DNA of 64,000 bases from Brassica napus (Eukaryota > Streptophyta > Magnoliopsida > Brassicales > Brassicaceae), in the NCBI RefSeq assembly GCF_020379485.1, contig NC_063446.1:25260610-25324609 (forward strand), in the 5' to 3' direction. Position numbers and translations under genes: made by a program. The notes beneath the pieces are model-generated. The model was not told where the DNA came from. It worked only from the letters and a program-made list of their open reading frames with translations, and ran no database searches. Below are positions 1 to 11,884 of the stretch, piece after piece; position 1 is the first letter of the stretch; the number at the start of each line of letters is the position of its first letter.

Positions 1-3000
1 CGCAGAGTTCCAGGTTTGTCTTGTCCTATTTAGTTCCTTTTAATTGTATAAAATGTTGCATATCTTGATGATAAAACTTGCTTCTTTCCCTTTTCTAGCC
101 AAGTCCATTTTTTACTGAGCAACTGACAGCTTTTGAGGTGTGGCTTGATCATGGATCTGAGCATAAGAAGCCACCAGAGCAGTTGCCTATTGTTCTTCAG
201 GTGCAACCTAAATTTCTATATTCATTTCTATGTATATTGTGCGTCTGCGAGGGAGAGAAAACCATATTTATTTATCATTTTCGAATGGGTTTGTGTGGAT
301 TTGACTTGAGGAATTTTATTTGGCTTCCTTCTGGAGGTTCCATCATAGAACTGTTTGCATATTTCTATCATATTGTATTTATAGACTCTGGTTTTCTTCA
401 GGTGTTACTTAGCCAATGCCATCGGTTTCGTGCTCTTGTACTTCTTGGAAGATTTCTTGATATGGGTTCATGGGCCGTGGATCTGGTATACTTTTAAGCT
501 TGAACTCCCTTTCCCTTTGGCTTACACATAGTTTCTTTAGGTTATGTCTTTACACGTGAACTGAATTTTCTTCTAGGCTTTGTCTGTTGGAATATTCCCA
601 TATGTGCTGAAGCTTCTGCAAACAACAACAAATGAGCTAAGACAGATCCTTGTTTTCATATGGACAAAAATTCTTGCACTTGATAAGGTAATTTCGTCTT
701 TTGCGTTCCATGAGCTAACGATGGTGGTTTTTCATGCATTTGCTTGTTGTTTTACAAATTTGGGCCAGTTCCTATGGTGGCTATCTTCTTGTGCATCTAT
801 TGAGAGTGACTTTAATGGAACTCTTATGTTTTCCATCTCGTTATTTTGAGATGAATGCTAAATGGCACAAATCTACCATCTAATATATTCTGAATATTAT
901 ATAATTAATATCATATCTATGGACATCAAATTAATCTCCGGCCACCGCACTTTCGTGCTGCTTAAGCCTTCTCGTCTCAGTCTTTGAATTATTAACATTG
1001 ACTGGTTTCTCTTTGTTTCAGTCATGTCAAATTGATCTTGTGAAGGATGGGGGGCATACATATTTTATAAGATTTCTAGATAGCTCGGGTGCATTTCCAG
1101 AACAACGAGCTATGGCTGCTTTTGTTCTGGCTGTCATAGTGGACGGACACCGACGAGGCCAGGAAGCATGTCTTGAAGCAAATTTGATTGGTGTTTGTCT
1201 GGGGCACCTTGAAGCATCGATACCAAGTGATCCACAGCCAGAACCATTGTTTTTACAATGGCTTTGTCTTTGTCTTGGAAAGTTGTGGGAAGATTTTATG
1301 GAGGCCCAAATAATGGGCAGGGAGGCAAATGCTTTTCAAAAATTGGCACCTCTGGTTTCCGAGCCCCAACCTGAGGTGAAGCCCAGATTTCTTCATATTA
1401 TCCTTCTTTTAGTAGTGTAGTTGCTGACCATAACAATCCCTTGCAGGTAAGGGCTGCTGCTGTTTTTGCCCTGGGTACCTTAGTTGATATTGGGTTTGAC
1501 TCTAGTAAAAGTGTTGTGGACGATGAATTTGATGATGATGAAAAGATTAGAGCAGAAGAAGCTATCATTAAAAGTCTCTTAGATGTTGTCTCAGATGGGA
1601 GTCCACTTGTCCGGGCAGAGGTTGCTGTAGGTACGCAAAGCATGCAACTCTTGAACATTCATGATCTTAGGACTATGGGTACCTAAATAGTTATTTAACT
1701 TCAAAGCCAAAATATTCTAACCTAATGAGATTATTTTAAATTAGATACGTCTCTCCTACCTTTTATTTATTGATTTACCTTTTACTGAATTTGAATAACT
1801 CCAATTTACATAGGCATCTAATTTTTTTTGTTGCGTTAGCTAGAGAGCCTGATAGTTTCTAACTCAATACAACCTCGAAACCATATTGTTCTTCGCTTAG
1901 AGAGTTCATATATAATTTTGTGCAATTTCCAATGTCTGTCTTTTTCATTCTGCATGTACATCTTGAAGCGAGCTTGCTTACTTTTATTTCTTTCCTATTT
2001 GATCCCCAAGTCTTATCTTTTGTTAATGTTTCTACAGCTCTTGCACGTTTTGCCTTCGGCCACAAACAGCACCTAAAGTCAGCCGCATCTTCATATTGCA
2101 AGCCTCAGTCAAGTTCTTTGCTTACTTCGCTCCCTTCAATAGCTAAACTCCATGATGCTGGGAGTGCAAAACTTGTTTCTTTACACATGAGTCCTCTGAC
2201 TAGAGCTAGCACTGATAGCCAACCAGTGGCTCGTGAGGCCAAGATCTCAAGCAGCCCTCTTGGCTCGGCTGGGCTGATGAATGGATCTCCATTATCTGAT
2301 GATTCTTCGTTACATTCTGATTCTGGAATCATGCTTGACATTGTCAGCAATGGAGCTGGCCATCACCAAAGACTATTGGACAATGCTGTTTATTCGCAGT
2401 GCATTCGAGCTATGTTTGCCTTAGCTAGAGACCCATCTCCACGTATTGCAAGTCTCGGGCGGCGTGTGCTTTCTATCATTGGAATCGAACAAGTTGTTGC
2501 GAAACCCTCGAAGCCCACTGGCCGACTAGGGGAAGCCGCAACGACATCTAACACTCCTCTTACTGGCCTAGCTCGTTCATCCTCATGGTTTGATATGCAT
2601 GCAGGTAGCTGTTCATGGAGTGAAATTTCTGAAAGTTGTGCTTAATTCAGGAAATTTTCCTTTATTGAGTGTTTGTGAATTTGATCTTGCACTGTTGTTG
2701 ACAACAGGTAATCTGCCCTTAAGTTTTAGGACTCCTCCGGTCAGCCCTCCTAGAACAAACTATCTACTGAGGAGGGTTTGTTCGCTAGAGTTCAAACCTC
2801 ATCTGTTGGGTTCACCAGACTCAGGATTGGCTGATCCGCCTTTAGGCGTCAGTGGATCTGAAAAGAGTTTGCTCCCATTATCAACTATCTACAGCTGGAG
2901 CTGTGGCCACTTTTCTAAACCGCTTCTTGGTGGGACGGATGCTAGTCAAGAGATAGTTACCAAAAGAGAAGAGAAAGAAAAATTCGCACTCGAGCATATT

Positions 3001-5173
3001 GCAAAATGCCAGCACTCCTGTAAATAGTTTGTCTTTTTATCTCTGGTTTGTTCTATACCTGTACTACTCACTTGAACTTATTTACAATATTTTTACCTTG
3101 ACCAGCTATTAGCAAGCTCAGCAATAATCCTATTGCCAACTGGGATACGAGGTTTGAAACGGGAACAAAGACAGCTCTCCTTCACCCTTTCTCTCCTATT
3201 GTAGTTGCTGCGGATGAAAATGAACGGATCAGGTAAGCTAAAATCTGGATCTTATATCAGTTTCTTGCGTTCAGGTTCACCTGTTAGCCAGAGTACTGTC
3301 TAGTTACCTCAAAACAAAAGGTGTTCGCTTTTGAAGGTAGATCTAATTGATTAGATCTCTCTGTCTAGCATAATCATTTAGAAAAGCTTCCCTTTAAAAC
3401 TGTTCTTAAAGTTTGATCTTCTTCGTGACTTTTTAGTTTATTTTATCGAGATGCATCTAAGCCACTAAGTACTTTACTGTATTTTCCTCTCAGAGTCTGG
3501 AACTATGAGGAAGCAACTCTTCTCAATGGCTTTGACAATCATGATTTTCCTGACAAAGGAATTTCAAAGCTCTGCCTCATCAATGAACTTGACGACTCTT
3601 TTCTACTTGTTGCATCATGTAATATTCATAACTCTTGCCACTGTTTGCGAATTGATTGATTATAGCTGCTGAGAAATGGTACTTATGTTTACACGATCTT
3701 CTGGAAATATGGGTAGGTGATGGCTCGGTCCGAATATGGAAAAACTATGCAACGAAGGGTAAACAAAAGCTTGTTACGGGGTTTTCTTCAGTTCAGGGCC
3801 ACAAGCCCAGTGCACGTGACTTGAACGCTGTTGTGGACTGGCAACAACAGTCTGGCTACCTGGTTTGTGATTACTTTTTTCAAGCTTTGCTGTGTTTCAT
3901 TTGATTGAAGCCTTGAAGTTATGAAAACCTGTTTATGTTATTTATGAATTCTGGTATTTAACAGTATGCTTCTGGGGAGGTGTCAACAGTCGCACTTTGG
4001 GACCTGGAGAAAGAACAGCTTCTCAGATCTATTCCCTCTGAGTCAGAGTGCGGAGTTACAGCACTTGTGAGTCTACATGACCTTCTTATCTATAACATAG
4101 AAACATTCTAGAGTGTCATGATTTGCTACCGGTCGGTTATGATCGATTAAACGGATTTAATTACAGTTCATTGGTTGCCTGTTGATTGTTTGTTGGCTGA
4201 TCTTTGATTATTATTTAAAAACTGACATTATGTGGGTTTGTTGATTCTTGGCAAATGGCATTGGTTGTTCAAACTTAAAATTAGCAGGAAGAAACTAACA
4301 ATACATCTAGATAGTCTATATGTATAAAACGTGGGAATTTTGCTTACTTAATGTTGTCTTTGTAGTCGGCTTCTCAAGTGCACGGGGGTCAACTTGCTGC
4401 TGGTTTCGCTGATGGATCTTTGAGACTCTATGATATTCGGTCACCTGAACCGTAAGTTGCTTTATAGTTCATTCCTGAACTGCAAATTTACACAAGAACT
4501 CCTCCATTATACAAAAATAACTGAATACATCATTTGATATAATTTTTCCTATTAAAGGCTTGTCTGTGCGACTCGGCCTCATCAGAAAGTTGAAAGAGTG
4601 GTTGGACTCAGTTTTCAGCCTGGGCTTGATCTCGCAAAGGTTGGAAGCCAAAACTTTTCTCTGAACTCTCAGCTTTCACACCCTTTTTGAGACTCTATGA
4701 TAGAGTATTGTTACAGTTCGGTTTAAAAAATAAAAATCTTGGTTCGGCTCTGAGTTGAAGATTTTTGTCTTGGTTTGGTTTCCATGTCCGCGCCTATTTT
4801 GAAGGGTTAGAATATCTGTTCTTTTTATTTTCAGGTGGTGAGTGCGTCACAGGCCGGTGACATACAGTTCCTTGACCTCAGAACAACAAAGGACACATAC
4901 CTGACGATTGATGCACACAGGGGCTCCCTCACGGCCTTAGCTGTTCACAGACACGCTCCAATAATCGCGAGCGGATCTGCAAAACAGCTGATTAAAGTGT
5001 TTAGCCTTCAGGGAGAACAACTTGGGATAATCCGCTACTACCCATCCTTCATGGCACAGAAGATTGGCTCAGTGAGTTGCCTCACTTTTCATCCGTACCA
5101 GGTTCTGCTTGCAGCTGGAGCTGCGGACTCATTCGTCTCTGTATACACCCATGACAACTCACAAGCAAGGTGA
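1..5173 (+). CDS. RAPTOR1: RAPTOR1, TOR complex 1 scaffold (3' part, 5' end outside window)
   Basis: RAPTOR binds TOR kinase and presents substrates such as S6 kinase in the cytosolic TORC1 complex. Fifteen exons are visible: <1-13, 99-200, 402-485, 577-687, 1022-1375, 1447-1630, 2038-2604, 2708-3019, 3106-3232, 3494-3618, 3717-3862, 3965-4066, 4366-4451, 4558-4639 and 4835-5173. All have AG/GT borders and consistent phase, giving about 910 residues to the TGA at 5171. The first seven exons encode the helical HEAT-like region. A Ser-rich linker follows, then the WD40 propeller (GSVRIWK, VTLWD-type and DLRTT segments), ending HDNSQAR. The N-terminal caspase-like region lies upstream of the window. 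The sequence and its place beside the ligase gene match Arabidopsis RAPTOR1B (At3g08850) as I recall it. I see no lesion. Exon borders are by eye. Confidence 0.95.
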
Positions 5174-6223
5174 GTCGCACACCGTAAGTCAAAATGTTGC
5201 ATTGGTCTTGTGATAAAAAAAGAAAAACAGAAGCAAAACAAAGTCCAGTTCGGGTCGGGTCGGGGGTAAAGTGGTTTATAGTATTCGTTAGCCTCCGTTG
5301 AAGTTTAGAAAGGAGATCTAAGTTAACAACTGATGAAGGAGGAGGCTTCGCCAAATAAGTTCTCTATCTCTTCCTATGCCAACTCAAGTAAATGGTATCT
5401 GTAAATAGTTTCACTGTTTCGTAATTTGCTTTTTTATTTAGCATGTTTCATTGGGTGTGTGCTTTCTTTCCTTTCTATTAAAATCTTAAAAGTCGTTTCC
5501 GTTTCACAATTTGTTTCAAAATGTTAAAAGTAATTGTGGAAAAAAAGTTTGCTTTCGTGACAAGGATTAGTATATTGGAAAGTTGTGTGTTTGTTTGATC
5601 AAGTTGGTATTCGGAAATAGGCAAGTCACTTCGCATTTTCACGCTTTGCATCAACGTTTGGTGTATGCCATTTGTCCATTTTATTTGAAGCGATCATTGA
5701 AAGGTCTAACCACAAAATGCAACTATATCTTCCTTTCTTTATCCTGCATGATATGGTAGATGGAGCAGATTGTTATCAATTGTGGAACGAGAGCAACTCC
5801 GTCCATGGAATGGGGTGCTCTCATTCTTGGTCACATTCATGATCTAAATAAGAGATATTTTGGTAACCCACTTAAAAAAAAGTTTTTGGTAGCTCAATAT
5901 GTAAAAATTTTGAATTATCATTTTGGTTTATCAAAATCTTTGAAACCAAGCAAACACAGTACTTTGATTTTTTTTTCAACTACAGTAAAAATCAAAATAA
6001 ATTCAGTATATCAAAGTAAAAATAAAGGAAAGTTTTGATACTAAAGTAAAAAAAAAATGGAAATTCATAAACAAACCAACCATTGGTTTTCATCTCGTTA
6101 GGACTTTTAACTGGCGAAAAGGAGAGAACAAGAGTGGAAGGGAATACAAAAACCGACATCCTGTCTGTTTTATTCTCTTTATAAATCTTTGTTCTTTCTT
6201 GGATAAGAAGTATAATAGATATA
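5174..6223. other. RAPTOR1 3' flank, no gene seen
   Basis: AT-rich sequence after the RAPTOR1 stop. The first few hundred bases are probably its 3' UTR. The short open frames here (for example 5760-6038) have low-complexity Lys/Asn-rich products and no family resemblance. The block ends at the left terminus of the PIF/Harbinger element. Confidence 0.6.
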
Positions 6224-6689
6224 GGTCATGTTCGTTTGGTTGTCGCAGTTTTCGGCGTCGGCGTCAAAGTCAATGAAAATAGTTGCTGTTCGTTTCGTAG
6301 ACGCCGACACCGACGCCGACGCAGAATATTGTTCGTCTAGAAGACGCTGGAAACAGATTTTTGGGTTATTTGTTTGATAGATGCTGCGGCCATTTTTATT
6401 TCTTCATATTTTATTTTTAAACATTTGTAAAATTGTATTTTAAATAAAAAAATGTAATTTAAATATATTTACATCCATTAAAATATTATGGTTACTTGGT
6501 ATATAAATTTTTGGTGAAATATACGAATATAAAAATATAAGCTAAGTTAAAACAAAAATAATACTTCAAAATATTTATCACTAAACAAAAGCTAAATAAT
6601 ACATTATGTTGATTATAAAAGAAAAAACATTAAGTCTTAAATAAATATCACATATAAATGATCATCAAAGTTATAAGCAAAAAAAAAAT

Positions 6690-7735
6690 TTAAAACGGTA
6701 AACGACCTCTAACATATTCATTTGTGATGTTATCACGCAAAGCTTCCATCGCTCTATCACCGGCCGGCTCATATACAATATGTCCACCACCACCACCATC
6801 ATCATCTTCTTCTTCTTCTTCATCACCGTCACTATCAGCTTCTTCTCCTTCTCCACCATCACCACTTTGCCACTGTACAAAATCATGATCTTCCCGATGT
6901 GAATCACGTATGAAGTTGTGTAGCGCCATCGTCGCTGTCACCAGCTTAATCCACTTGACCAGACCATACTTTGGATGCTTACGATCCAAAATCCTCCATT
7001 TTGCTTTCCATACTCCAAATGTCCTCTCAATCGCTGATCGCAAACCTGAATGCTTTCGGTTAAACAACTCTCGTGCACTAACTGGTGGTCCTCCTGTAGC
7101 AAATTGACCAAGATGATATCGCATATTACGATGCGGACCAAGATACCCTGTCCTGGTCGGATATCCGGAGTCAAGTAGATAATATTTTCCAGGAGGAGGA
7201 TGTGGAAAAGAAGCCTCGTTCCTCGCACAATGAGTCAAGACCTTTGTATCATGTGCTCTACCAGGTACACTGACATATGCATATATGAACTTCATATCGA
7301 AGTTACATATAGCAAGAACATTCATTGTAGGATCTTGCTTCCTGCCTCTGTATGCTTCTGCATTTTGACTTGGAGGGCGAACTGGGACATGCGTTCCATC
7401 AAGTGCTCCGATACAATCTCTGAAATGAGGCCAATACCGATCATCATTCCTCAAAACAGGACTTACTCTTCCAAACTCGCCTTCCTGTGGTCTTAATATC
7501 CACTGCAAACTTAAGAATATCACTCAAGACATCATCAAGCTTCCTTTGCACTGTATCCACTGACCTTTGATACCTTGCAGCAATATCCCGCTTCAAACAT
7601 AAGTTGTTGAACATGACGCCGTCCTGCTCCTCGATATGTTCTATGACTCAATCTCTCAGTAATAGGCGCATCAAACAAACCAAGTTCATCATCATAATCT
7701 CCATCTTCATCTTGCAATATCCATCTTTCAAGCAT
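6690..7735 (-). pseudogene. PIF/Harbinger DDE transposase, frameshifted 5' part
   Basis: The largest open part (6690-7523) encodes a DDE_Tnp_4-type nuclease. The catalytic residues are visible as GALDGTH (first Asp), LLDSGYP (second Asp) and SAIERTFG (Glu), followed by the family's conserved ALHNFIR and an acidic C-terminal stretch before the stop at 6690. The upstream segment (7524-7735) holds the helix-turn-helix part, but its reading frame changes at least twice, near 7500 and near 7590, relative to the DDE part. The coding potential of the nuclease domain is intact while the N-terminus is broken. The ATG implied at 7523 is not the native start. An alternative, undetected intron could explain one of the shifts but probably not both. 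Confidence 0.82.
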
Positions 7736-8163
7736 CTACAAAACAATGTATAAGATTATTATCAGCACCAAAACAATATGTAGAGATCAATTAAAGCAAT
7801 ACAAGACATTTATAAATTTACAAATCAACCTAAGACCAACCTGTTTTACACATTTATAAATATGTGGATACAGCAAGTAAAGAAACATAAAAAGACCATA
7901 TATATAAAGCCACAAAAGGTAGAGTTCATACAAGGATCAAACCAACAAGATCACAAAAGACTCATACAAAGATCAAACCAGCAAGATCACACAAGATGAC
8001 TAGTCCTAAACTCCATAGTAGTTCCAGCAAGATCACAAAGAAGACTAGTCCTAAGCTCCATACTAGTTCCATCAAGATCACAAAAGAAGACTAATCCTAG
8101 ATTCCATACTAGTCATCATCGCGTTTTATCTTAGTCCTAAGCTCCATAAACCTAATCTTAGCT

Positions 8164-9294
8164 TCATCTGTCTTCATTGTTACAAAGGCTCTTCCCTTCA
8201 TTATCTATGAGAATTTCCATTGCTGCTTCATATAGTGGAGACCACTCTCTCACTTCTGGCAAAGCATACAATATCTCCAACACATTCTCAATACTAAAAG
8301 CTTCTTGACGCTCCAACATCCGTTCCGCTATCTTGTTCTTCACCTCAAGAGCTTCAGTCCGTTTCACACAATCTTCTACAACCATGTCTTTCTCCTTACG
8401 CCTTCTTTTTGCTCTTGAACTTTCAGAATGAGTCTGAGTCGATGGCTAAGTTTGGCGTGGGGCTTGTGGCTGTGTTTCTGTCTCCAATGCTTGAGTTTCT
8501 GCTGCTGGCTGAGAATCAGCTTCATCATCACCATCATCTTCACCCACTCTAGAGTTCAAACTGGCTTCTCCATGTTGAGCGCTCCATCCTTCAGCTCCCG
8601 TTACTACTACACCACCAAATTCCGCTTCAAACATATCCATGTTACTAATCTCTTTGCATACAAATCTTCTAATCCCTGGACACTCCTATACAGCAAAAAA
8701 GAAAGAGTAAGTTAGTGATAGCAATGTCATTAACAGAGAAAAAAAATGTAATATAAGCTGCTTATCATCATTATGCTATATACTAAAATGTGAAACTGAA
8801 GAGAGAATAATGTGAAACTGACCCTTTCGCGTTCACTCCACCAATCATCTGGCATGTCAATCCTTCCCATGTCATCAAACCCAAGCCCTGTCCTGTTTTG
8901 AGTCAGCGTCTTAATCTTGATGTATTTCTTCCTACTGGTGTCGTACTTGCTCTTGTAGGGCCTCCAATCAGGTAAATTCTTCTTAAACCTCTGTTCAAAC
9001 GCCTCCATAATGTTTGCTTTCCCCACTTTATTCATTGATATACCAGCCTTATTTCATTTTCTTCCCTCTTCCGCATAGAGTTCGAAAAAATACCTAGTTT
9101 CCTCAGGTGTCCAAGTCTAAAGCAAAACACATACAGCAAGTTCCATTTATAAACTCATAAACTCAAGTTCCATACACCTAAAGACATTTCTATACACAAA
9201 CTCAAGTTCAATACACCTAAAGATATTTCTATACACAAACTCAAGTTCCATACAATGCAAACAAGAAAGGGTCTGAGCTTACATCTTTTGCCAT
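8164..9294 (-). pseudogene. PIF/Harbinger ORF1, Myb/SANT-like DNA-binding protein, two nonsense codons
   Basis: This is the companion protein of the transposase. Reconstructed exons are 9283-9294 (MAKD), 8823-9116 (Trp-rich Myb/SANT-like domain with TWTPEE and DWRPYKSKYDTSRKKY) and 8685 down to 8164 (conserved DDWWSERER junction, then a Ser/Gln-rich and a helical C-terminal tail). Two in-frame stops interrupt it: a TGA shortly after EEGRK near 9070, and a TAG at 8446-8448 after a Gln/Pro-rich stretch. The frame is otherwise preserved on both sides. The product is recognised by family resemblance only. Confidence 0.75.
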
Positions 9295-9459
9295 CGAGAG
9301 AGTGAGCCTGAGAGAGGGTTTGAGCTTGCGAGCCTGAGACCTGCAAAAAAAAGCAGAAAGAATAAGCAATGAGAACATAAAGTTATCATCTATGCTATCA
9401 TCTTGTTTATATGAACTCACAACCAATCAAAAAAAAAAACTCAAGTAATCCAGAGACAA

Positions 9460-10375
9460 TTACCTTAAGCTCTAGATGCGTTGGAGAAGAGATCGAGAGA
9501 AAGAGCTCGGAGAGTCAGACGAAGCTTGGGAGAGTTTGAGACACACAGACACAGCTGATGTTGAGAGTGAGAGACGAAGCTTGGAGAGCTTTAGAAGATG
9601 TTGAGAGTGAGAGACGAAGCTGGGGAGAGCTCGAGATCGATGTGCTGAGAAAAACAAAGCAAACACAACACATTTATATTTTTCTTAACGTACGAACACA
9701 AACGTTAAGGAGACTAGATAAGTAGAGAGCCATATATAAAGCAAACACACAGCTTCAGATTCTATACGAGGATGATAGCTAGAGTGAGTGACGAACCTTA
9801 CGATAGAGTGAGAGATGAAGAAGCTTTGGAGAACTTGAGACAAGGCTGAACACGGAACACACTTAAGTGCTGAAAAAAACAAACACACAACACGTTTAAT
9901 CAACGATGTTTGGTCCATTCTAGTTGAACCAAAGAATCAAAGTAATGGCAAATCTTATTCTTGAAATGAAGAAAGAGTAATCAACGATGCTTGAAACCAA
10001 AATGCTTTAGAACAGAGACAATTACCTCATGGAGAAAAGGAAGAGATGGGTTTGGCCGAGCTCGAGATGCTATGGAGAAGAGAGCTTCGAGATGCTATGG
10101 AGAAGAGAGAGCTTCGAGATGAGATGCCATGGAGAAGAGAGCTTCGAGATGAGATGAGTTGGGTTCTAGATCGAGAGATCGAGAGGGAGAGAGCTGGGTT
10201 CGAGATCGAGAGATCGAGAGAGAGAGAGCTGGGTTCGAGATCGAGAGATATGGAGAAGAGAGAGCTTCGAGAGAGAGAGCTTGAGATGTCGGGATCGAGA
10301 CAGCTTGAGAGGCGTCTGAGATCGAGAGAAGAGGGCTGCGTCGATGGGGAGAAAGGCTGCGTCTGCGGCTATTAG
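9460..10375. repeat. GA-rich degenerate tandem repeats in the Harbinger 5' region
   Basis: Repeated GAGAGAGACGAAGCTTGG-type units occur at about 9480-9640. Repeated GGAGAAGAGAGCTTCGAGATG and GATCGAGAGA units occur at about 10050-10340. The open frame across 10046-10375 merely reads the repeat (RELRDEM-type residues) and is not a gene. The block is upstream of ORF1 and probably belongs to the element's 5' region. Confidence 0.7.
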
Positions 10376-11703
10376 ACTTTAGGTATTTCTGTAAATAATG
10401 AATTAGGTTAGGGGTAAAATTGTAATTAGGTTAAGTTGACGCAAAAAACAGACGCAGACTCAGGATTTTACGGCGTCAGACACATGACGTTGCGTTCGGC
10501 CGCAGACGCAGACGCATGTACCCGCGTCAATGAAACGAACAAGCTTTTCCGGGAAAGATTGACGCAGCCGCAGTGGCTGCTTATATTCTTCTTTGATCCC
10601 GTCAATGTCGTCCCCGGAAAAGAGAACTAGTAAGAAGAAGAAGGAGCCGTCGCCGAATCCGTCACTCCCGGATGATTTTCTATTGAGCTGCTTCGCCCGC
10701 ATCTCAACGTTGTACTATCCATCTCTCTCCCTCGTCTCCAAAAGCTTTCGATCTCTCCTTACTTCACCGGAGCTTTACAAGGTCCGTTCACTCGCGGACC
10801 ACACAGAATGTTGTCTTTACGTGTGCATACAATTCTTTTCCGACCTGGGTCCTACCTGGTACACCCTATGCCGGAAACCTGACCAAACCCTAATCAACAA
10901 AACCAAGTCATCATCATCAAGTGGGTATGTTTTGGCTAAAGTCCCAATACCAAATTCTCCTCGTGCGTCCTTTACAGGTCTCGTGTCGGTTGGTCCTAAT
11001 ATCTACAACATTAATAGCGGACCGGTCTCGATACTAAATTGCCGGTCTCACACATGGAGCGAGGCTCCAAGCATGCATGATGATCTTTATTCACTTTCTG
11101 CTAGCGTCCTTGATGAAAAGATATATGTAATAGGTTTTTCGAGAGATTGCAAGAACTCGTTACATAAAAGCCCTTTTTTCAAAAAAAAAAAAAAGTCGTT
11201 ACACGTGTTCGACACAGAAACTCAAACTTGGGATCCTGTAACCATTGGACTAAAAGACGGATTCTACAACGAATCTATTGACGGAAAGTTCCTCGTGGTG
11301 GCGAGTAACAAAGAGGTGGTTATTTACGATCTTAAGAAAGTTAGATGGGAAGTGGTCAGAACCAGATCAAGGATGGATTGTAATATGGATTTATCTGCTT
11401 ACTGTGAAATAGACAACGTCTTGTACTCTGCTTGGGGGGGAGAGTTCAAATGGTACGACGCGAAGGGATATATAGGAAGGTGGAGAAAGTTGGAGGGCTT
11501 GGTAGGACTTCCTGAGCTCACTAGTGAATCAAGTGTTAGATTGGCTGATCATGGAGGAAAGATGGCGGTTTTGTTGAGCCAAAACCTGTCTTTTATTATC
11601 GTTTCTCGCATGAGAAGATGATTTGGTGTGGGGAGATTTCACTTGAAAGGCGCAACGGTGGTTGTGAAATTTGGGGAAAAGTTGAGTGGTTTGATCATGT
11701 GCT

Positions 11704-11874
11704 TATAGAGAGATTATGAATCGATGATGTTATTCACGTTGTGTGTAGAGTATTTATACATCTTCTCTAACTTATAGATCAACATAGATCTTAGAGATAA
11801 TCATAGATCTTTATATAGTTAGATCTTTACAAGATAAAGACTAATATTAATGATAAGCCTTATCCATACTAACA
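11704..11874 (-). repeat. Copia 3' LTR (171 bp)
   Basis: The LTR at the downstream end of the minus-strand element. It matches the other LTR along its length and contains an extra segment of about 46 nt (roughly 11723-11769). It borders the target copy at 11699-11703. Confidence 0.93.
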
Positions 11875-11884
11875 TGCCCCCTCA
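11875..11884 (-). other. Copia polypurine tract
   Basis: On the element strand this reads TGAGGGGGCA and directly precedes the TGTTAG start of the 3' LTR, where plus-strand priming is expected. Confidence 0.85.

Larger units (their letters stand above)
6224..10545 (-). mobile_element. PIF/Harbinger DNA transposon, decayed
   Basis: The element is bounded by inverted ends containing TGTTCGTTT: left at about 6229-6238, right as AAACGAACA at about 10533-10541. Both are followed inward by GACGC/GCGTC-rich subterminal motifs such as GACGCCGACACCGACGCCG near 6300 and GACGCAGACGCA near 10500. It carries both proteins expected of the superfamily on the minus strand, a DDE transposase (Tnp4 type) and a Myb/SANT-like DNA-binding protein. 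The expected 3-bp target duplication could not be fixed, so the outer borders are uncertain by several bases. Both genes have disabling mutations, so the copy is not autonomous. The right end lies only about 60 bp upstream of the F-box start codon. Confidence 0.85.

Noticed and set aside
10046..10375. Arg/Glu-rich 109-residue open frame
   Set aside because: It only translates GA-rich tandem repeats; the periodic RELRDEM-type sequence has no domain.
10593..10604. Upstream start for the F-box gene at 10593
   Set aside because: The codon there is TTG; the first ATG in frame is at 10605, directly before the F-box N-terminus.
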